Of a DNA stretch of 43,645 nt, positions 15,777-23,815 are shown in pieces. Source of the DNA: a virus. The notes beneath the pieces are model-generated. The model saw only the letters and a list, made by a program, of their open reading frames with translations. It was not told the DNA's origin and did no database searches. Positions within the stretch are counted from its first letter, which is position 1. Every line of letters starts with the position of its first letter. The position numbers and the translations under genes are program-made. The stretch covers positions 1 through 43,645 of IMG/VR virus record IMGVR_UViG_3300001847_000418; one strand, 5' to 3'.

Positions 15777-17301
15777 CCAAGAGTGCCCGTTTAGCTTCCT
15801 CGATGGCCTTCAGCCTCGCCCGGAGTGACGCTTCCTCCGCTTCCTCCGCTGCCAGATGCTGAGCGATCTGCTGTTTGACCAATGTCAGTTCGCTTTCCAG
15901 TTCCTTTCGCTTTTGTAACAGGGTCGACAGGGACAAGATAGGAGCGGATGTATTCGAAGGCGTCGTATGGGATGTAGTATCGCCAGCCGTCGATGTGCCG
16001 TTGACGGAGGATGTTGTAGAACCAATCGACGTCGTGAGAATGGCAGCTTGCACAGCCGCCTCTGCCGACAACGGAGCTGTAATCGAAGAAGGTGTGGTCA
16101 TCATGCTCTCCGGTAATTTCTCCGGGGACAGCAAGTCGAGTCTGTTGCTTTCGACCGTCGACGGAAGTTCGTGCAGCGACACGCTGTCCTCCGGTTGGGG
16201 CGCAATCGACACGGTAGGATTGGAAGCGGGAATAGAAGAGGAAACTGGACTCGTTTCGGCAGTCGTTACAGATAGGCATGCCGCCTCCTTTGGGAACTGG
16301 ATGTCGTGCGGCACTCTCATCAACCGCTCGTATAAATTGTACGGCGTGTCACGCTCAGCGTGAGCAGCAGCAACGAACCGCGGATGCTCCAGTAACCGTT
16401 CGAGGGTGATGCTCGGGATGTCCTGGGTGATGGAGTTCACGACGTTCTTGACGTCGGCTTTTAGTCTGGCGGTGAGCTTGGCCGGTTTGGTATCCGGCTG
16501 AACAGTATCAGGCTGTACCGTTTCCATGCTATCGGTGTACGACAGGGCAGACTGGACGGTGTTGATAACGACGGTGTCAGGGGTCAAGCGGTTCATCTCC
16601 ATCATCAGGCCAACATCACCCTGACTTACCAGGGCTTTCGCTTCGGCCAATAGGCTAGGATCGGCGGACTTCGGATTAAGCAGGGACTGGACCATCATCT
16701 TGCGGCGCTCGATGATGGCTTCACCGGCGGTCAGTTCTTTCTCTACCGGTTTGGGTTCCAGCATCAGCGGTTCGGTGTCATCCACAATCGGGTCAGCTTG
16801 GCTTAGCACTTCGACCGCTCGATTGCCAATCAGGTTCTTGAGGTAGACGTACTGATCCTCGGTGCTGACCGGCAAAGCGCGGATGTCATCCTTGGTAATG
16901 AGCGGTGACTGCTTCATCGTATGAATGTCGGCACGCATCTTGTCGAGTGCGGTGGGTTCCGCCATGTCATGGGGCGGTGCTTCCCAACCCTCGTCAGCCA
17001 GACCATCGTTGTAGTGCAGGCTGAGTAGGGTGGGATACTTGCCGTTCGTGAGTTCGGCAACAAACTGCTTCAGTGTCCGGTACAGGGACTGGAGCGGTTT
17101 GACCTGTGACAGGTCGCCGGCTTCACTGTGGTGAACGGCAACCTTGAATAACTGGGTGGTGATCTTCGGGTTTCGGGTGGCCAGCATCTTAATATCTTCA
17201 GCCAGCCACTCCGCTTCCTGGTTACGTTCGCTCTTGCTGACGTCGAGCATCTGTTGGATGCCTTGGGGAATACCTTGGTAGATGGTGTCGGTTGGGCTCA
17301 T
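15769..17301 (-). CDS. Large hypothetical protein with C-terminal coiled coil
   Basis: A 510-residue protein; ATG 17301 is chosen because GAGGAGGAG lies 6 bases upstream (an in-frame start further 5' has none). Residues 1-about 340 are helical and mostly acidic. About 345-450 is a Pro/Ser/Thr-rich linker, and about 455-508 is a strong coiled coil (KRKELESELTLVKQQIAQHL, then AAEEAEEASLRARLKAIEEA). The repeated VQPDTVQPDTKP lies near 270-281. No family was recognised; a scaffold or replication-accessory role is possible. The linker-coding DNA also holds a second open frame (15791-16279) with its own strong ribosome binding site. Confidence 0.65.
   Translation of the reverse strand: MSPTDTIYQGIPQGIQQMLDVSKSERNQEAEWLAEDIKMLATRNPKITTQLFKVAVHHSEAGDLSQVKPLQSLYRTLKQFVAELTNGKYPTLLSLHYNDGLADEGWEAPPHDMAEPTALDKMRADIHTMKQSPLITKDDIRALPVSTEDQYVYLKNLIGNRAVEVLSQADPIVDDTEPLMLEPKPVEKELTAGEAIIERRKMMVQSLLNPKSADPSLLAEAKALVSQGDVGLMMEMNRLTPDTVVINTVQSALSYTDSMETVQPDTVQPDTKPAKLTARLKADVKNVVNSITQDIPSITLERLLEHPRFVAAAHAERDTPYNLYERLMRVPHDIQFPKEAACLSVTTAETSPVSSSIPASNPTVSIAPQPEDSVSLHELPSTVESNRLDLLSPEKLPESMMTTPSSITAPLSAEAAVQAAILTTSIGSTTSSVNGTSTAGDTTSHTTPSNTSAPILSLSTLLQKRKELESELTLVKQQIAQHLAAEEAEEASLRARLKAIEEAKRALLDG
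15791..16279 (-). CDS. Possible gene nested in another frame of 15769-17301
   Basis: A frame of 162 codons opening with ATG 16279 behind AAAGGAGG at 4-base spacing, a near-ideal ribosome binding site. The product has MPICNDCRNESSF (CxxC), later GCASCHSHDVDWFYNILRQ (CxxCH) and GWRYYIPYDAFEYIRSYLV. This part has C-rich third positions. The last about 40 residues (SGSGGSGGS...) look like a shadow of the coiled-coil coding frame. The host gene is low-complexity over the same DNA, so either frame, or both, may be used. It could equally be chance. Confidence 0.3.
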   Translation of the reverse strand: MPICNDCRNESSFLFYSRFQSYRVDCAPTGGQRVAARTSVDGRKQQTRLAVPGEITGEHDDHTFFDYSSVVGRGGCASCHSHDVDWFYNILRQRHIDGWRYYIPYDAFEYIRSYLVPVDPVTKAKGTGKRTDIGQTADRSASGSGGSGGSVTPGEAEGHRGS

Positions 17302-17314
17302 CGGGTTCTCCTCC

Positions 17315-17599
17315 TCAATACATGGCGTATGGCTCAAGGCTGACGCACATCAGGTTACGATCTGCGCCGTCCACCTTGGTCAACTCAAAGAACGGACGTT
17401 CTCTCAGGGCAATCTTGCCGGATACCAGATACGCACGGGCGGCAGCCAGTGCTTTACCGGCGGTATGGATCGCCGCCGCACCGAGACAGCTAAGCATCAC
17501 ATCGTCCTGATCCCGAATGGATTTGGCGATGGCACCAGCCAACTTGGTGACGTCAGTGTGCCCACTGACCAGCAGCGTTTTCTTCTTACGGTCGCTCAT
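17315..17599 (-). CDS. SpoVS-like protein, second copy
   Basis: A 94-residue protein with a GGAGGG site. After a basic start (MSDRKKK) it follows the SpoVS layout: LLVSGHTDVTKLAGAIAKSI (compare SpoVS 'lkVsaks.p..vAgAiA..lr'), then CLGAAAIHTAGKALAAARAY ('aiGagAlnqAvKAvAiAR'), a central strand, DGADRNLMCVSLEP ('dGee.tai.l.vep'). It is clearly of the same family as 7640-7912 but better conserved in the first half. The place between primase and the large coiled-coil gene suggests a DNA- or RNA-related role; the family's biochemical function is not settled. Confidence 0.75.
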   Translation of the reverse strand: MSDRKKKTLLVSGHTDVTKLAGAIAKSIRDQDDVMLSCLGAAAIHTAGKALAAARAYLVSGKIALRERPFFELTKVDGADRNLMCVSLEPYAMY

Positions 17600-17608
17600 T
17601 GACCCTCC

Positions 17609-18445
17609 TCACATGACCTGTCGGAATAGCCAAGCATCTTTGTTGAATGACGCGAGAGACACATGGCCAACCTTCTGAAGCATTTCGGAAGGGTCTTTGT
17701 ATGGGAGCTGTGTGTATGCGACGTCGAATCCTAGTGTAGTCCACCGCTTGGTCTGTTTCAAAGACAGGTGGTCGTTATCGACGACGACGATCACCCTTGC
17801 TCCGGTTCGCCGCAGGGCACGGACCTGACTGTCACTCATGTTCCACCCCAACCGACCAACGGTTGGGTATCCTTCCTGGTTCATGACGAAGGTATCGATC
17901 AAACCCTCGGCTACATACAGCTCTCGGATCGGATAGCGGTTCATGTGGTAACCGACGAGGATCTCGGACTTCTGAATACCGGTGTCGTTCAGGTATAGCT
18001 TGGTATCGGTTCGACGTCGGACGTACCCGGCGAGGTTCCCGTCGTAATCATGGACCGGTGCGTACACACAATCCGTCTCGCTGTCATGCCCAAGCCCGTA
18101 CTTGTAGATGGTGGACAGCTTCAGCCCACGGCTCAGCCAGTACGGGTGGATGGTTGTCTTACGACGGCGAGCGGTGGACTTTGTCGTGGTGAAGTTGCGG
18201 CTGAATGCAATCCGATTGGCGGTGACCGCCGCACTGACCATGTCCATCTTCTCGATCAGACCGATAATCTCGATCCAACCGGCACGGAATCCACAGGAGA
18301 AGCACTGACCGTACCCGGTTTCCAGGTAGATACCGAAGGACGGTCGGGTGTCCACATGATCGGGGCTCAAGCACATGGTGTTGAACCAGCCTTTGGACGA
18401 CACCTTGCCTTCAAGTCGACCGACGAGATACTCCTCGATGTTCAT
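17609..18445 (-). CDS. DNA primase, CHC2 zinc finger plus TOPRIM
   Basis: A 278-residue DnaG-type primase that would lay RNA primers for lagging-strand synthesis. The N-terminus has a zinc-binding pattern Cys25, His30, Cys48, Cys51 (CLSPDHVDTRPSF ... GQCFSCGF). The TOPRIM catalytic residues are visible: Glu180 in LYVAEGLIDTF and Asp223/Asp225 in VIVVVDNDH. It is shorter than cellular DnaG (about 600 residues) and lacks the C-terminal helicase-binding part. The helicase gene lies just upstream (3-base gap), as expected for a primase-helicase pair acting together at the fork. Confidence 0.92.
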   Translation of the reverse strand: MNIEEYLVGRLEGKVSSKGWFNTMCLSPDHVDTRPSFGIYLETGYGQCFSCGFRAGWIEIIGLIEKMDMVSAAVTANRIAFSRNFTTTKSTARRRKTTIHPYWLSRGLKLSTIYKYGLGHDSETDCVYAPVHDYDGNLAGYVRRRTDTKLYLNDTGIQKSEILVGYHMNRYPIRELYVAEGLIDTFVMNQEGYPTVGRLGWNMSDSQVRALRRTGARVIVVVDNDHLSLKQTKRWTTLGFDVAYTQLPYKDPSEMLQKVGHVSLASFNKDAWLFRQVM

Positions 18446-18448
18446 CGG

Positions 18449-19672
18449 TTACCAGCCCTTCGGTCCAGTGATGTCAACGTCGTTGTCGCCGGTGTAACTC
18501 ATCGGCGGCGGTGCCTTGGCGATCTCTTCGACACGGCTGAGGGCCGGGTTGTAGTCCAGCGGGACTTCACCGTGCATCTCACCGGTACGGTTCTTCTCAA
18601 CGATCAGCATCTTCACGTCGGTGGGTGTCTTGGGATTGGGGGATACCCGGATCACCTTGGTCGCATCTTCGTAGATGGCCCGACCGTACTTGAGTTGTCC
18701 CTTGTCATCTTCCTGGCTGAGCATGATGACCGGTACACCCCGGATAGCGAACTGCCGTGCCTCGGTTGTGGCCGGCGCGATGTCCTTCCACTCACGGCTG
18801 GCAGCGAACAGGGTCAACTGGTCAATCACCACGATGTCGATGTTGTGCTTTGTCACCAGATTGGCGACGGTTGCCATGCTCTTGGGTTCGAGCCGGTCCT
18901 CGACGATACACTCACCGTAACCATCGGACATGATCAGTGACCGGAGTTGGTCCTGCATTTCCAACAGCTTGCCCGGTGGCAGTTCGTACCGCAGGTATTG
19001 CTTGGCGGCGACCCCTGCATCCATGGCGTGCATCTGCATCACCTCGATGTCCTTGGGGTTCTCGAGGGTGACCGACAGAACCCGCTTGCCCTGGCGCAGG
19101 AAACTGGAGATGAAGCGGCGCTTCACGGTGGATTTACCGGAGGATGACTTGCCGTACAGCACGATGTAATCACCCTGCTCCACCCCGTTGGTGATCTCGT
19201 CCAGGGTGGGCAGACCGAAGGTAGCAACCCTCGGTTTGTAGTCAGCGTTCAGCTTCTCGAAGATGCTGTGCATCGTCTGTTCGAAGTCCGCAGCGTAGGC
19301 GAATGCTCGCGCACCGGCGTTGGCAATATCTCGGATTTGATATAAACCACGCTCCAGAATATCGATGCCGTCGCTGGACTTACCGGATGTGGCAATAGCG
19401 TCGGACACCTTCTTGACCAGTGGACCGAGCGACCGCTTGTAGAAGTTCTCCAGCAGTTGATCGCTGATGTCGGGCCATGCCTGCAAGTCGGTCAGGTCCG
19501 CACCGAACATGCTGTCGAGATGCTCGTCACTCGGCATCTGGTTGTTGGATAGGCGGTAACCGCCGATCCACTTCAATGCGGTGAGGGCCTGCTCGTCCAA
19601 CAGAGCGACGGGAATGTCCTGCCCTCTGAGATAATGCCTCAATGCCTGGGAGGCAACCCAATCCAAAGCCAT
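18449..19672 (-). CDS. Replicative DNA helicase, DnaB-like
   Basis: A 407-residue RecA-fold helicase. Walker A is GKSSSGKST (about 174-182), within QGDYIVLYGKSSSGKST. Walker B is DIVVIDQLTLF; a downstream VPVIMLSQ matches the DnaB H3/Q motif. An N-terminal helical domain (about 1-150) corresponds to the DnaB primase-interaction region. It would form the hexamer that unwinds the fork and recruits the adjacent primase. Start ATG 19672 overlaps the stop of the next upstream gene, so the two are translationally coupled. Confidence 0.92.
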   Translation of the reverse strand: MALDWVASQALRHYLRGQDIPVALLDEQALTALKWIGGYRLSNNQMPSDEHLDSMFGADLTDLQAWPDISDQLLENFYKRSLGPLVKKVSDAIATSGKSSDGIDILERGLYQIRDIANAGARAFAYAADFEQTMHSIFEKLNADYKPRVATFGLPTLDEITNGVEQGDYIVLYGKSSSGKSTVKRRFISSFLRQGKRVLSVTLENPKDIEVMQMHAMDAGVAAKQYLRYELPPGKLLEMQDQLRSLIMSDGYGECIVEDRLEPKSMATVANLVTKHNIDIVVIDQLTLFAASREWKDIAPATTEARQFAIRGVPVIMLSQEDDKGQLKYGRAIYEDATKVIRVSPNPKTPTDVKMLIVEKNRTGEMHGEVPLDYNPALSRVEEIAKAPPPMSYTGDNDVDITGPKGW

Positions 19673-20373
19673 CAGAACCTCCCGAGTGTGAACACTTCCG
19701 TGTCAGCGACGACGTTGCGGACCATGTTCAGACTGTCTTTATCTTGATAAACACCTAGAATAGGAATGCCGGTTGTGTGTAGTGCCTTGACGGCGTACCG
19801 TGCCGTGCGTTGATCCGCATCGGAGAACTTGTGCATCGGATCGAAGTTGGCGACCACCGAGAAATAGTTGTGACGGTTCAACCTGCTGCTGAAGATACTG
19901 CCGGGTAACAACATGCCGCCACGACGAAGCTCGTGGTACTCAGCACTGTCGGTTTCTTTCAGCCACTCGACGGCGTCGTTCAGTGCGAGTAGTGGGAAGG
20001 GACACAGTGATCCAAGGCTGGACACCACTTCGAATGGCATGGTGTCCGACCCGGTGAATGTCTTGAACTTGGTAGCGATGTGCTCCAGTAGGACATGGAT
20101 GTTGCCGGCGCTACTCTCCAGTGCACCGATCAACGGCACACGGTGAGACTGTCCAATCCACATGGCGAACAGGAACAGGTCGAGGCTGTCATCTAGGTAG
20201 GGGCAACTCTCCAACAGGGCGTGCAGTTTGGTTGGGTTATTGCTCTTGTCGAAGGCTTGCCGAAGATACTCCTTCAGCTTTCCGGTTGATTCCTTTTCCC
20301 GTTTCGTTTGTTTCGGTTGTGGTTCTTCGGCACCTCTGCGGAGGACTCGGTCCTCCTCATCACGATGTTTCAT
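19672..20373 (-). CDS. Hypothetical protein of the replication operon
   Basis: A 233-residue protein. ATG 20373 overlaps the resolvase-like stop (ATGA) and has GGAG 11 bases upstream; a longer open frame 5' of it has an Arg/His-rich read typical of a shadow. The start is charged (KHRDEEDRVLRRGAEEPQPK), then a helical domain. Repeated features are few. It lies between resolvase and helicase, where phages often carry helicase loaders or accessory proteins. There is no Walker motif, so it is not an AAA+ loader of the DnaC type. The function is unknown. Confidence 0.65.
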   Translation of the reverse strand: MKHRDEEDRVLRRGAEEPQPKQTKREKESTGKLKEYLRQAFDKSNNPTKLHALLESCPYLDDSLDLFLFAMWIGQSHRVPLIGALESSAGNIHVLLEHIATKFKTFTGSDTMPFEVVSSLGSLCPFPLLALNDAVEWLKETDSAEYHELRRGGMLLPGSIFSSRLNRHNYFSVVANFDPMHKFSDADQRTARYAVKALHTTGIPILGVYQDKDSLNMVRNVVADTEVFTLGRF

Positions 20374-20678
20374 CGGTTGGTTAGCTCCATGTATCGGTCG
20401 AGAGTGATGACGATGAGATCGACAGGTTTGCGGTTGACATCTGCCAGACGCACAGCCATCACTGGCTCTCGTCCTACGGTGGTGGCTTCGTCGGTGATCT
20501 TGTTCCATCGGTCGACGCCGACAGAATAGCTCTTGGATCGAGTGGCTTTGCATTCCACCAGTTCGGTGTCGGTGATGACATCACCCTTGCTGTGCCACTG
20601 CGAACCGGAACCGCTGACCCGCTGACCCATCAAGGCCATGGCGATGGCCTTTTCATGGCGGTCAGCGATGTCATTCAT
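20370..20678 (-). CDS. Holliday-junction-resolvase-like PD-(D/E)XK nuclease
   Basis: A 102-residue nuclease candidate. The active-site pattern is visible: a basic Gly/Ser loop (RVSGSGSQWHSKGDVI), Asp in KGDV, then VECKATRSKSYSV in which E-x-K (ECK) completes the PD-(D/E)XK set. After it comes GREPVMAVRLAD, a typical third strand. Small archaeal-type and phage Hjc/endonuclease-like proteins have this length. It would resolve branched intermediates before packaging, and it sits next to recA. The start codon is inside the RecA coding end (ATG 20678 overlaps the RecA stop). Confidence 0.75.
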   Translation of the reverse strand: MNDIADRHEKAIAMALMGQRVSGSGSQWHSKGDVITDTELVECKATRSKSYSVGVDRWNKITDEATTVGREPVMAVRLADVNRKPVDLIVITLDRYMELTNR

Positions 20679-21756
20679 TATCGAGTTCCTCCGGTGCGAC
20701 CTCGATGGTGGCGGTACGCCGCTGCATGATCATTTCGTACAGCGCATCCTGCACATCGGGGTGGTTGCGGATCTCGGTAACGAACCGGTCGGTACCTTGT
20801 GCCCGCAATTCACGCCCATCGTGCGTGAAACTCAGCCATGCGCCGGCACGGGAAATGCACTGGTGCTTCAGTCCCAGCTTCGTTAGCTCATCGGCACGGT
20901 CGATACCCTGACCGAAGTAGTAGAGCATCTCGCCGGTCTTGCCGTTGGAGGCCAGCTTGTTCTTAATCATCCGAGTACGGATAGCAAGGCCCACCAATTC
21001 CTTCTTGTCACCGTCGCCGTCCCACAGCTTGATGCCCTTGACCTCGATCCGTACCTGACAGTTGTGCTTCCAGGCCCAACCGCCAGTTGTTTCGTACACC
21101 TGGGCACCCGGAGCGGAGTAACCCATGGCCGCACGGACCTGATTGATGCAGATCAGAGCGGCGCCCTGGGTGACCACGTTGAACTTGGAGGTGAACGGCT
21201 TCATCAGGTTGGCAATCGACTTCACCTTCTGCTCACCGATCTCGTCCTTCTCCACCACCCGTTCCAACTCCAGGGTGGCAATGCTGTCGATGACGATCAG
21301 ACCGACCCGTTCATCTTCAGCGCAGCGGCAAGCCAAGTTCATCGCCATCTCAGCGGTATCCCTGCCGTAGATCAGGTTGTCGACGTCCACCCCCTGCTTC
21401 GCCATCCAGGCAAGGGTGACCGTCTCGTCGACGGATCGTTCCGTGTCGAAGTAGACAACCAGTTTGCCGGTTTGCTGTACCTGCCGGATGATCTGGTAGA
21501 CCAGCAGGGACTTACCGGAGGATGGTGGTCCGTAGATTTCGTAGATTTTGTTGGGCATCAGGCCCCTCGTACCGAGTGCCCAGTCGAGGGTGACCGATCC
21601 GGTTGGTATCGGTTCACTGTGGTTCACAACCTGTGCCGCCACACCGAACACACGGGCGTCGGGGAACTGCTTCTTCATCGCTTCGATCAGCGACTTGGCT
21701 TCCGACTTGGTGCCGGTTGGGTAAGCGATTGTTTCTACTGTCTGCTTGCGTGCCAT
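20671..21756 (-). CDS. recA: RecA-family recombinase
   Basis: A 361-residue protein. ATG 21756 is chosen for its AAGGAGC site at 6-base spacing. Walker A is GPPSSGKS (about 76-83), preceded by IYEIYG. RecA features follow: the catalytic-type Glu in YFDTERSVDE, Walker B GLIVIDSIATL, and an L2-like segment after INQVRAAMGYSAPG. It would form filaments for recombination-dependent replication and repair. The C-terminal 50 residues are acidic (VAPEELDNE), as in many RecA proteins. It is coupled to the resolvase (8-base overlap) and follows DNA polymerase by 10 bases. Confidence 0.92.
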   Translation of the reverse strand: MARKQTVETIAYPTGTKSEAKSLIEAMKKQFPDARVFGVAAQVVNHSEPIPTGSVTLDWALGTRGLMPNKIYEIYGPPSSGKSLLVYQIIRQVQQTGKLVVYFDTERSVDETVTLAWMAKQGVDVDNLIYGRDTAEMAMNLACRCAEDERVGLIVIDSIATLELERVVEKDEIGEQKVKSIANLMKPFTSKFNVVTQGAALICINQVRAAMGYSAPGAQVYETTGGWAWKHNCQVRIEVKGIKLWDGDGDKKELVGLAIRTRMIKNKLASNGKTGEMLYYFGQGIDRADELTKLGLKHQCISRAGAWLSFTHDGRELRAQGTDRFVTEIRNHPDVQDALYEMIMQRRTATIEVAPEELDNE

Positions 21757-21766
21757 GGTTAGCTCC

Positions 21767-23743
21767 TTACTTCTCTGCCCATGAAGTGCCGACTTTCGTC
21801 TCGGCTTTGATAGGTACGTCCTTATCAATGGGGCACCGTGCCCGTTCAACGATCTTCATGGCACCTTGGACCATCAGATCCTGAACGAGACGGGCGTTCT
21901 CTTCCGCTTTGTCAGGGTCGGTGACTACCAGAACTTCATCGTGGATGGTCATCCGTAGGTCGAGTCGGTGCTTGTATATCTCGATCAGCCCCGCCTTGTT
22001 GATGTCAGCGCCGCTTCCCTGAATGGTTGTATTGTTCGCTTCCAGGCTGATAGCCTTCGCCTCGGCACGGGTGCGTGGTTTGTAGTAGTACCGGCGGCGA
22101 CCAATGATCGTCTCGGAGTAGCCGGCTTCGATTGCTTTGGCGGTGACCTGTTCGAAGTACGACACGATGGTTGGATGGTTGGTGTGCATCGCCTTGAGCA
22201 TCGTTTCGATCTGATCGTTCGGCATGTTGTGCCCCGCTTTACGGATGATCCGTGCCACGGTATCAACCCATGCCCCATACCAAGATGCGAAGTTGAAGTT
22301 CTTGGCGATGGACCGTGCCTTGTTCGCTTCAGACCACGGTGAGATCCCATCGAAGGTAGCACCATGCTCCCAATCCTTACGGCGGGCATCGCCTTTCTGG
22401 ATGAATGACACACCGAATAGGTTGGTTGCGGTGTGAGCGTGAAGGTCACCGCCCTTCTTGAACAAGTCACACATGACCGGATCACGGGACATCATCGCAA
22501 TCAGCACCAGTTCGATCTGGCTGTAGTCTGAGATGATGAGCAGCTTGCCGGGGTCAGGTACAAACATAGAGCGGAGGTCACTGTCACGGGGGATCTGTTG
22601 GAGCGGTGGCTTACTGGCGGAATACCGACCGCTGTCCTTGCACTGATCCAATGAGCAGTGGACGTTCTTTGTGATTGGGTTGCGGCAACCAAGTAGCGGT
22701 TCGACGTAGACGTTCAGCGCACGGTTTACCCTACGGTAGTTGACCAAGGCACGGGCGAACGGATGCTCCATCTGTTCCAGCGCATCGGCATCCACGGTTT
22801 CCTTGTAGACAATGTTGCCGTCGTCGTCCTTGGCCTTCTTCTTCGGGATGGCGATCCCATTGGAGCGCATCCACTCCATGATCTGTTTGCCGCTCTCCAG
22901 GTTCCACGGCTCCTCGATCACTTCGGTAACAGTGCGCCACTGTTCGACTTCCTTGCGGGCTACCCCACGGGAGATCGCCAGTGCATCCCGTTCATCAGCG
23001 GTCAGTCTCACCTTCCGTTCCTTGGTGACAGGGCGCATGCCGACCATCTCACGGACGGTTGCTTCCCGTTCCTCGATCAGTTGGGCGTACTCCACCTTCA
23101 GCCGCTCGATGACCGCCTCGTCGACGTGCAGCCCACGGAACTCCATCCAGGCGGTGACCGGCACGACGTTCATCTCCAAGGCGAGGGTCATGTCCAACCC
23201 TTCCTTGTTGGCCATGCTCTGCAAGACCTTGGCGATCTGGTACGGATACTGCACATCGAGTGCGGCGTACTCCAGTTGTTCGTCGGTCAGGTCACCGGCC
23301 CAGTTGGATTGCTGCTGTGCCTTGTCCAGTTCAATACCGATGGTGCGGTGAGCGACAGCGGCGAGGTTGTGCTTGCCAACCATGTGCTGCATGCCAGCCT
23401 CGACGATCTTGGCGCCGACCATGGTGTCCCATACCCGGCGGATACGGATGTTATTGGACAGCAACATCTTGCAATCGAAGGCAAGGTTGTGACCGACGAA
23501 CATCGGTGACTCGTCGGACTCCATGACGGCACGGAACACCGACGGCGGTACCTTGAAACAGTCCACCAGATAGCTGTGAACCGACCCGTTCTCTTCGATA
23601 CCGAACTGCATCAGCCGGATCTCGCTGGTATGAGGATCAAGGCCGGTGGTTTCGGTATCGAAGTTGACCCACTTGTGCTGCGATAGAGCAGCGGCGAGCC
23701 TTTGCGCCTCTTCGACAGAGTCGATGTAAGTGTAATCAGACAT
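21767..23743 (-). CDS. polA: DNA polymerase, family A, with 3'-5' exonuclease
   Basis: A 658-residue replicative polymerase. ATG 23743 is used (AAGGGG upstream), not the in-frame TTG 6 bases earlier. The exonuclease domain starts with FDTETTG (Asp29, Glu31). Polymerase motif A is DYSQIEL (Asp406). Motif B is RSIAKNFNFASWYG with Arg477, Lys481, Phe485 and Tyr489. Motif C is HDE (601-603). Phe485 occupies the position of E. coli Phe762, which disfavours dideoxynucleotides. There is no 5'-3' exonuclease domain. A terminator lies upstream of the gene (23767-23795), so pol is probably expressed from its own promoter or by read-through. Confidence 0.96.
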   Translation of the reverse strand: MSDYTYIDSVEEAQRLAAALSQHKWVNFDTETTGLDPHTSEIRLMQFGIEENGSVHSYLVDCFKVPPSVFRAVMESDESPMFVGHNLAFDCKMLLSNNIRIRRVWDTMVGAKIVEAGMQHMVGKHNLAAVAHRTIGIELDKAQQQSNWAGDLTDEQLEYAALDVQYPYQIAKVLQSMANKEGLDMTLALEMNVVPVTAWMEFRGLHVDEAVIERLKVEYAQLIEEREATVREMVGMRPVTKERKVRLTADERDALAISRGVARKEVEQWRTVTEVIEEPWNLESGKQIMEWMRSNGIAIPKKKAKDDDGNIVYKETVDADALEQMEHPFARALVNYRRVNRALNVYVEPLLGCRNPITKNVHCSLDQCKDSGRYSASKPPLQQIPRDSDLRSMFVPDPGKLLIISDYSQIELVLIAMMSRDPVMCDLFKKGGDLHAHTATNLFGVSFIQKGDARRKDWEHGATFDGISPWSEANKARSIAKNFNFASWYGAWVDTVARIIRKAGHNMPNDQIETMLKAMHTNHPTIVSYFEQVTAKAIEAGYSETIIGRRRYYYKPRTRAEAKAISLEANNTTIQGSGADINKAGLIEIYKHRLDLRMTIHDEVLVVTDPDKAEENARLVQDLMVQGAMKIVERARCPIDKDVPIKAETKVGTSWAEK

Positions 23744-23766
23744 AAGCAACCCCTTGCTTTGGGTAC

Positions 23767-23795
23767 AAAAAATCCCCCGCCCGATAGGACGGGGG
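23767..23795 (-). terminator. Rho-independent terminator between ssb-like gene and DNA polymerase
   Basis: On the - strand a 9-bp stem CCCCCGTCC / GGGCGGGGG with a TATC loop is followed by A and six Ts. It lies 20 bases after the stop of the upstream gene and 24 bases before the polymerase start, so it could set a lower level for polymerase than for the abundant ssDNA-binding protein. Confidence 0.85.
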
Positions 23796-23815
23796 ACTAA
23801 GCTAACGACGGTTGG

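Noticed and set aside
15875-16363. 162-codon open frame on the + strand
   Set aside because: Antisense to the coiled-coil gene linker; Ser/Val-rich shadow without a ribosome binding site.
18050-18940. 296-codon open frame on the + strand
   Set aside because: Antisense to primase and helicase, both with complete motifs.
22763-23509. 248-codon open frame on the + strand
   Set aside because: Antisense to the DNA polymerase gene, whose motifs are complete.
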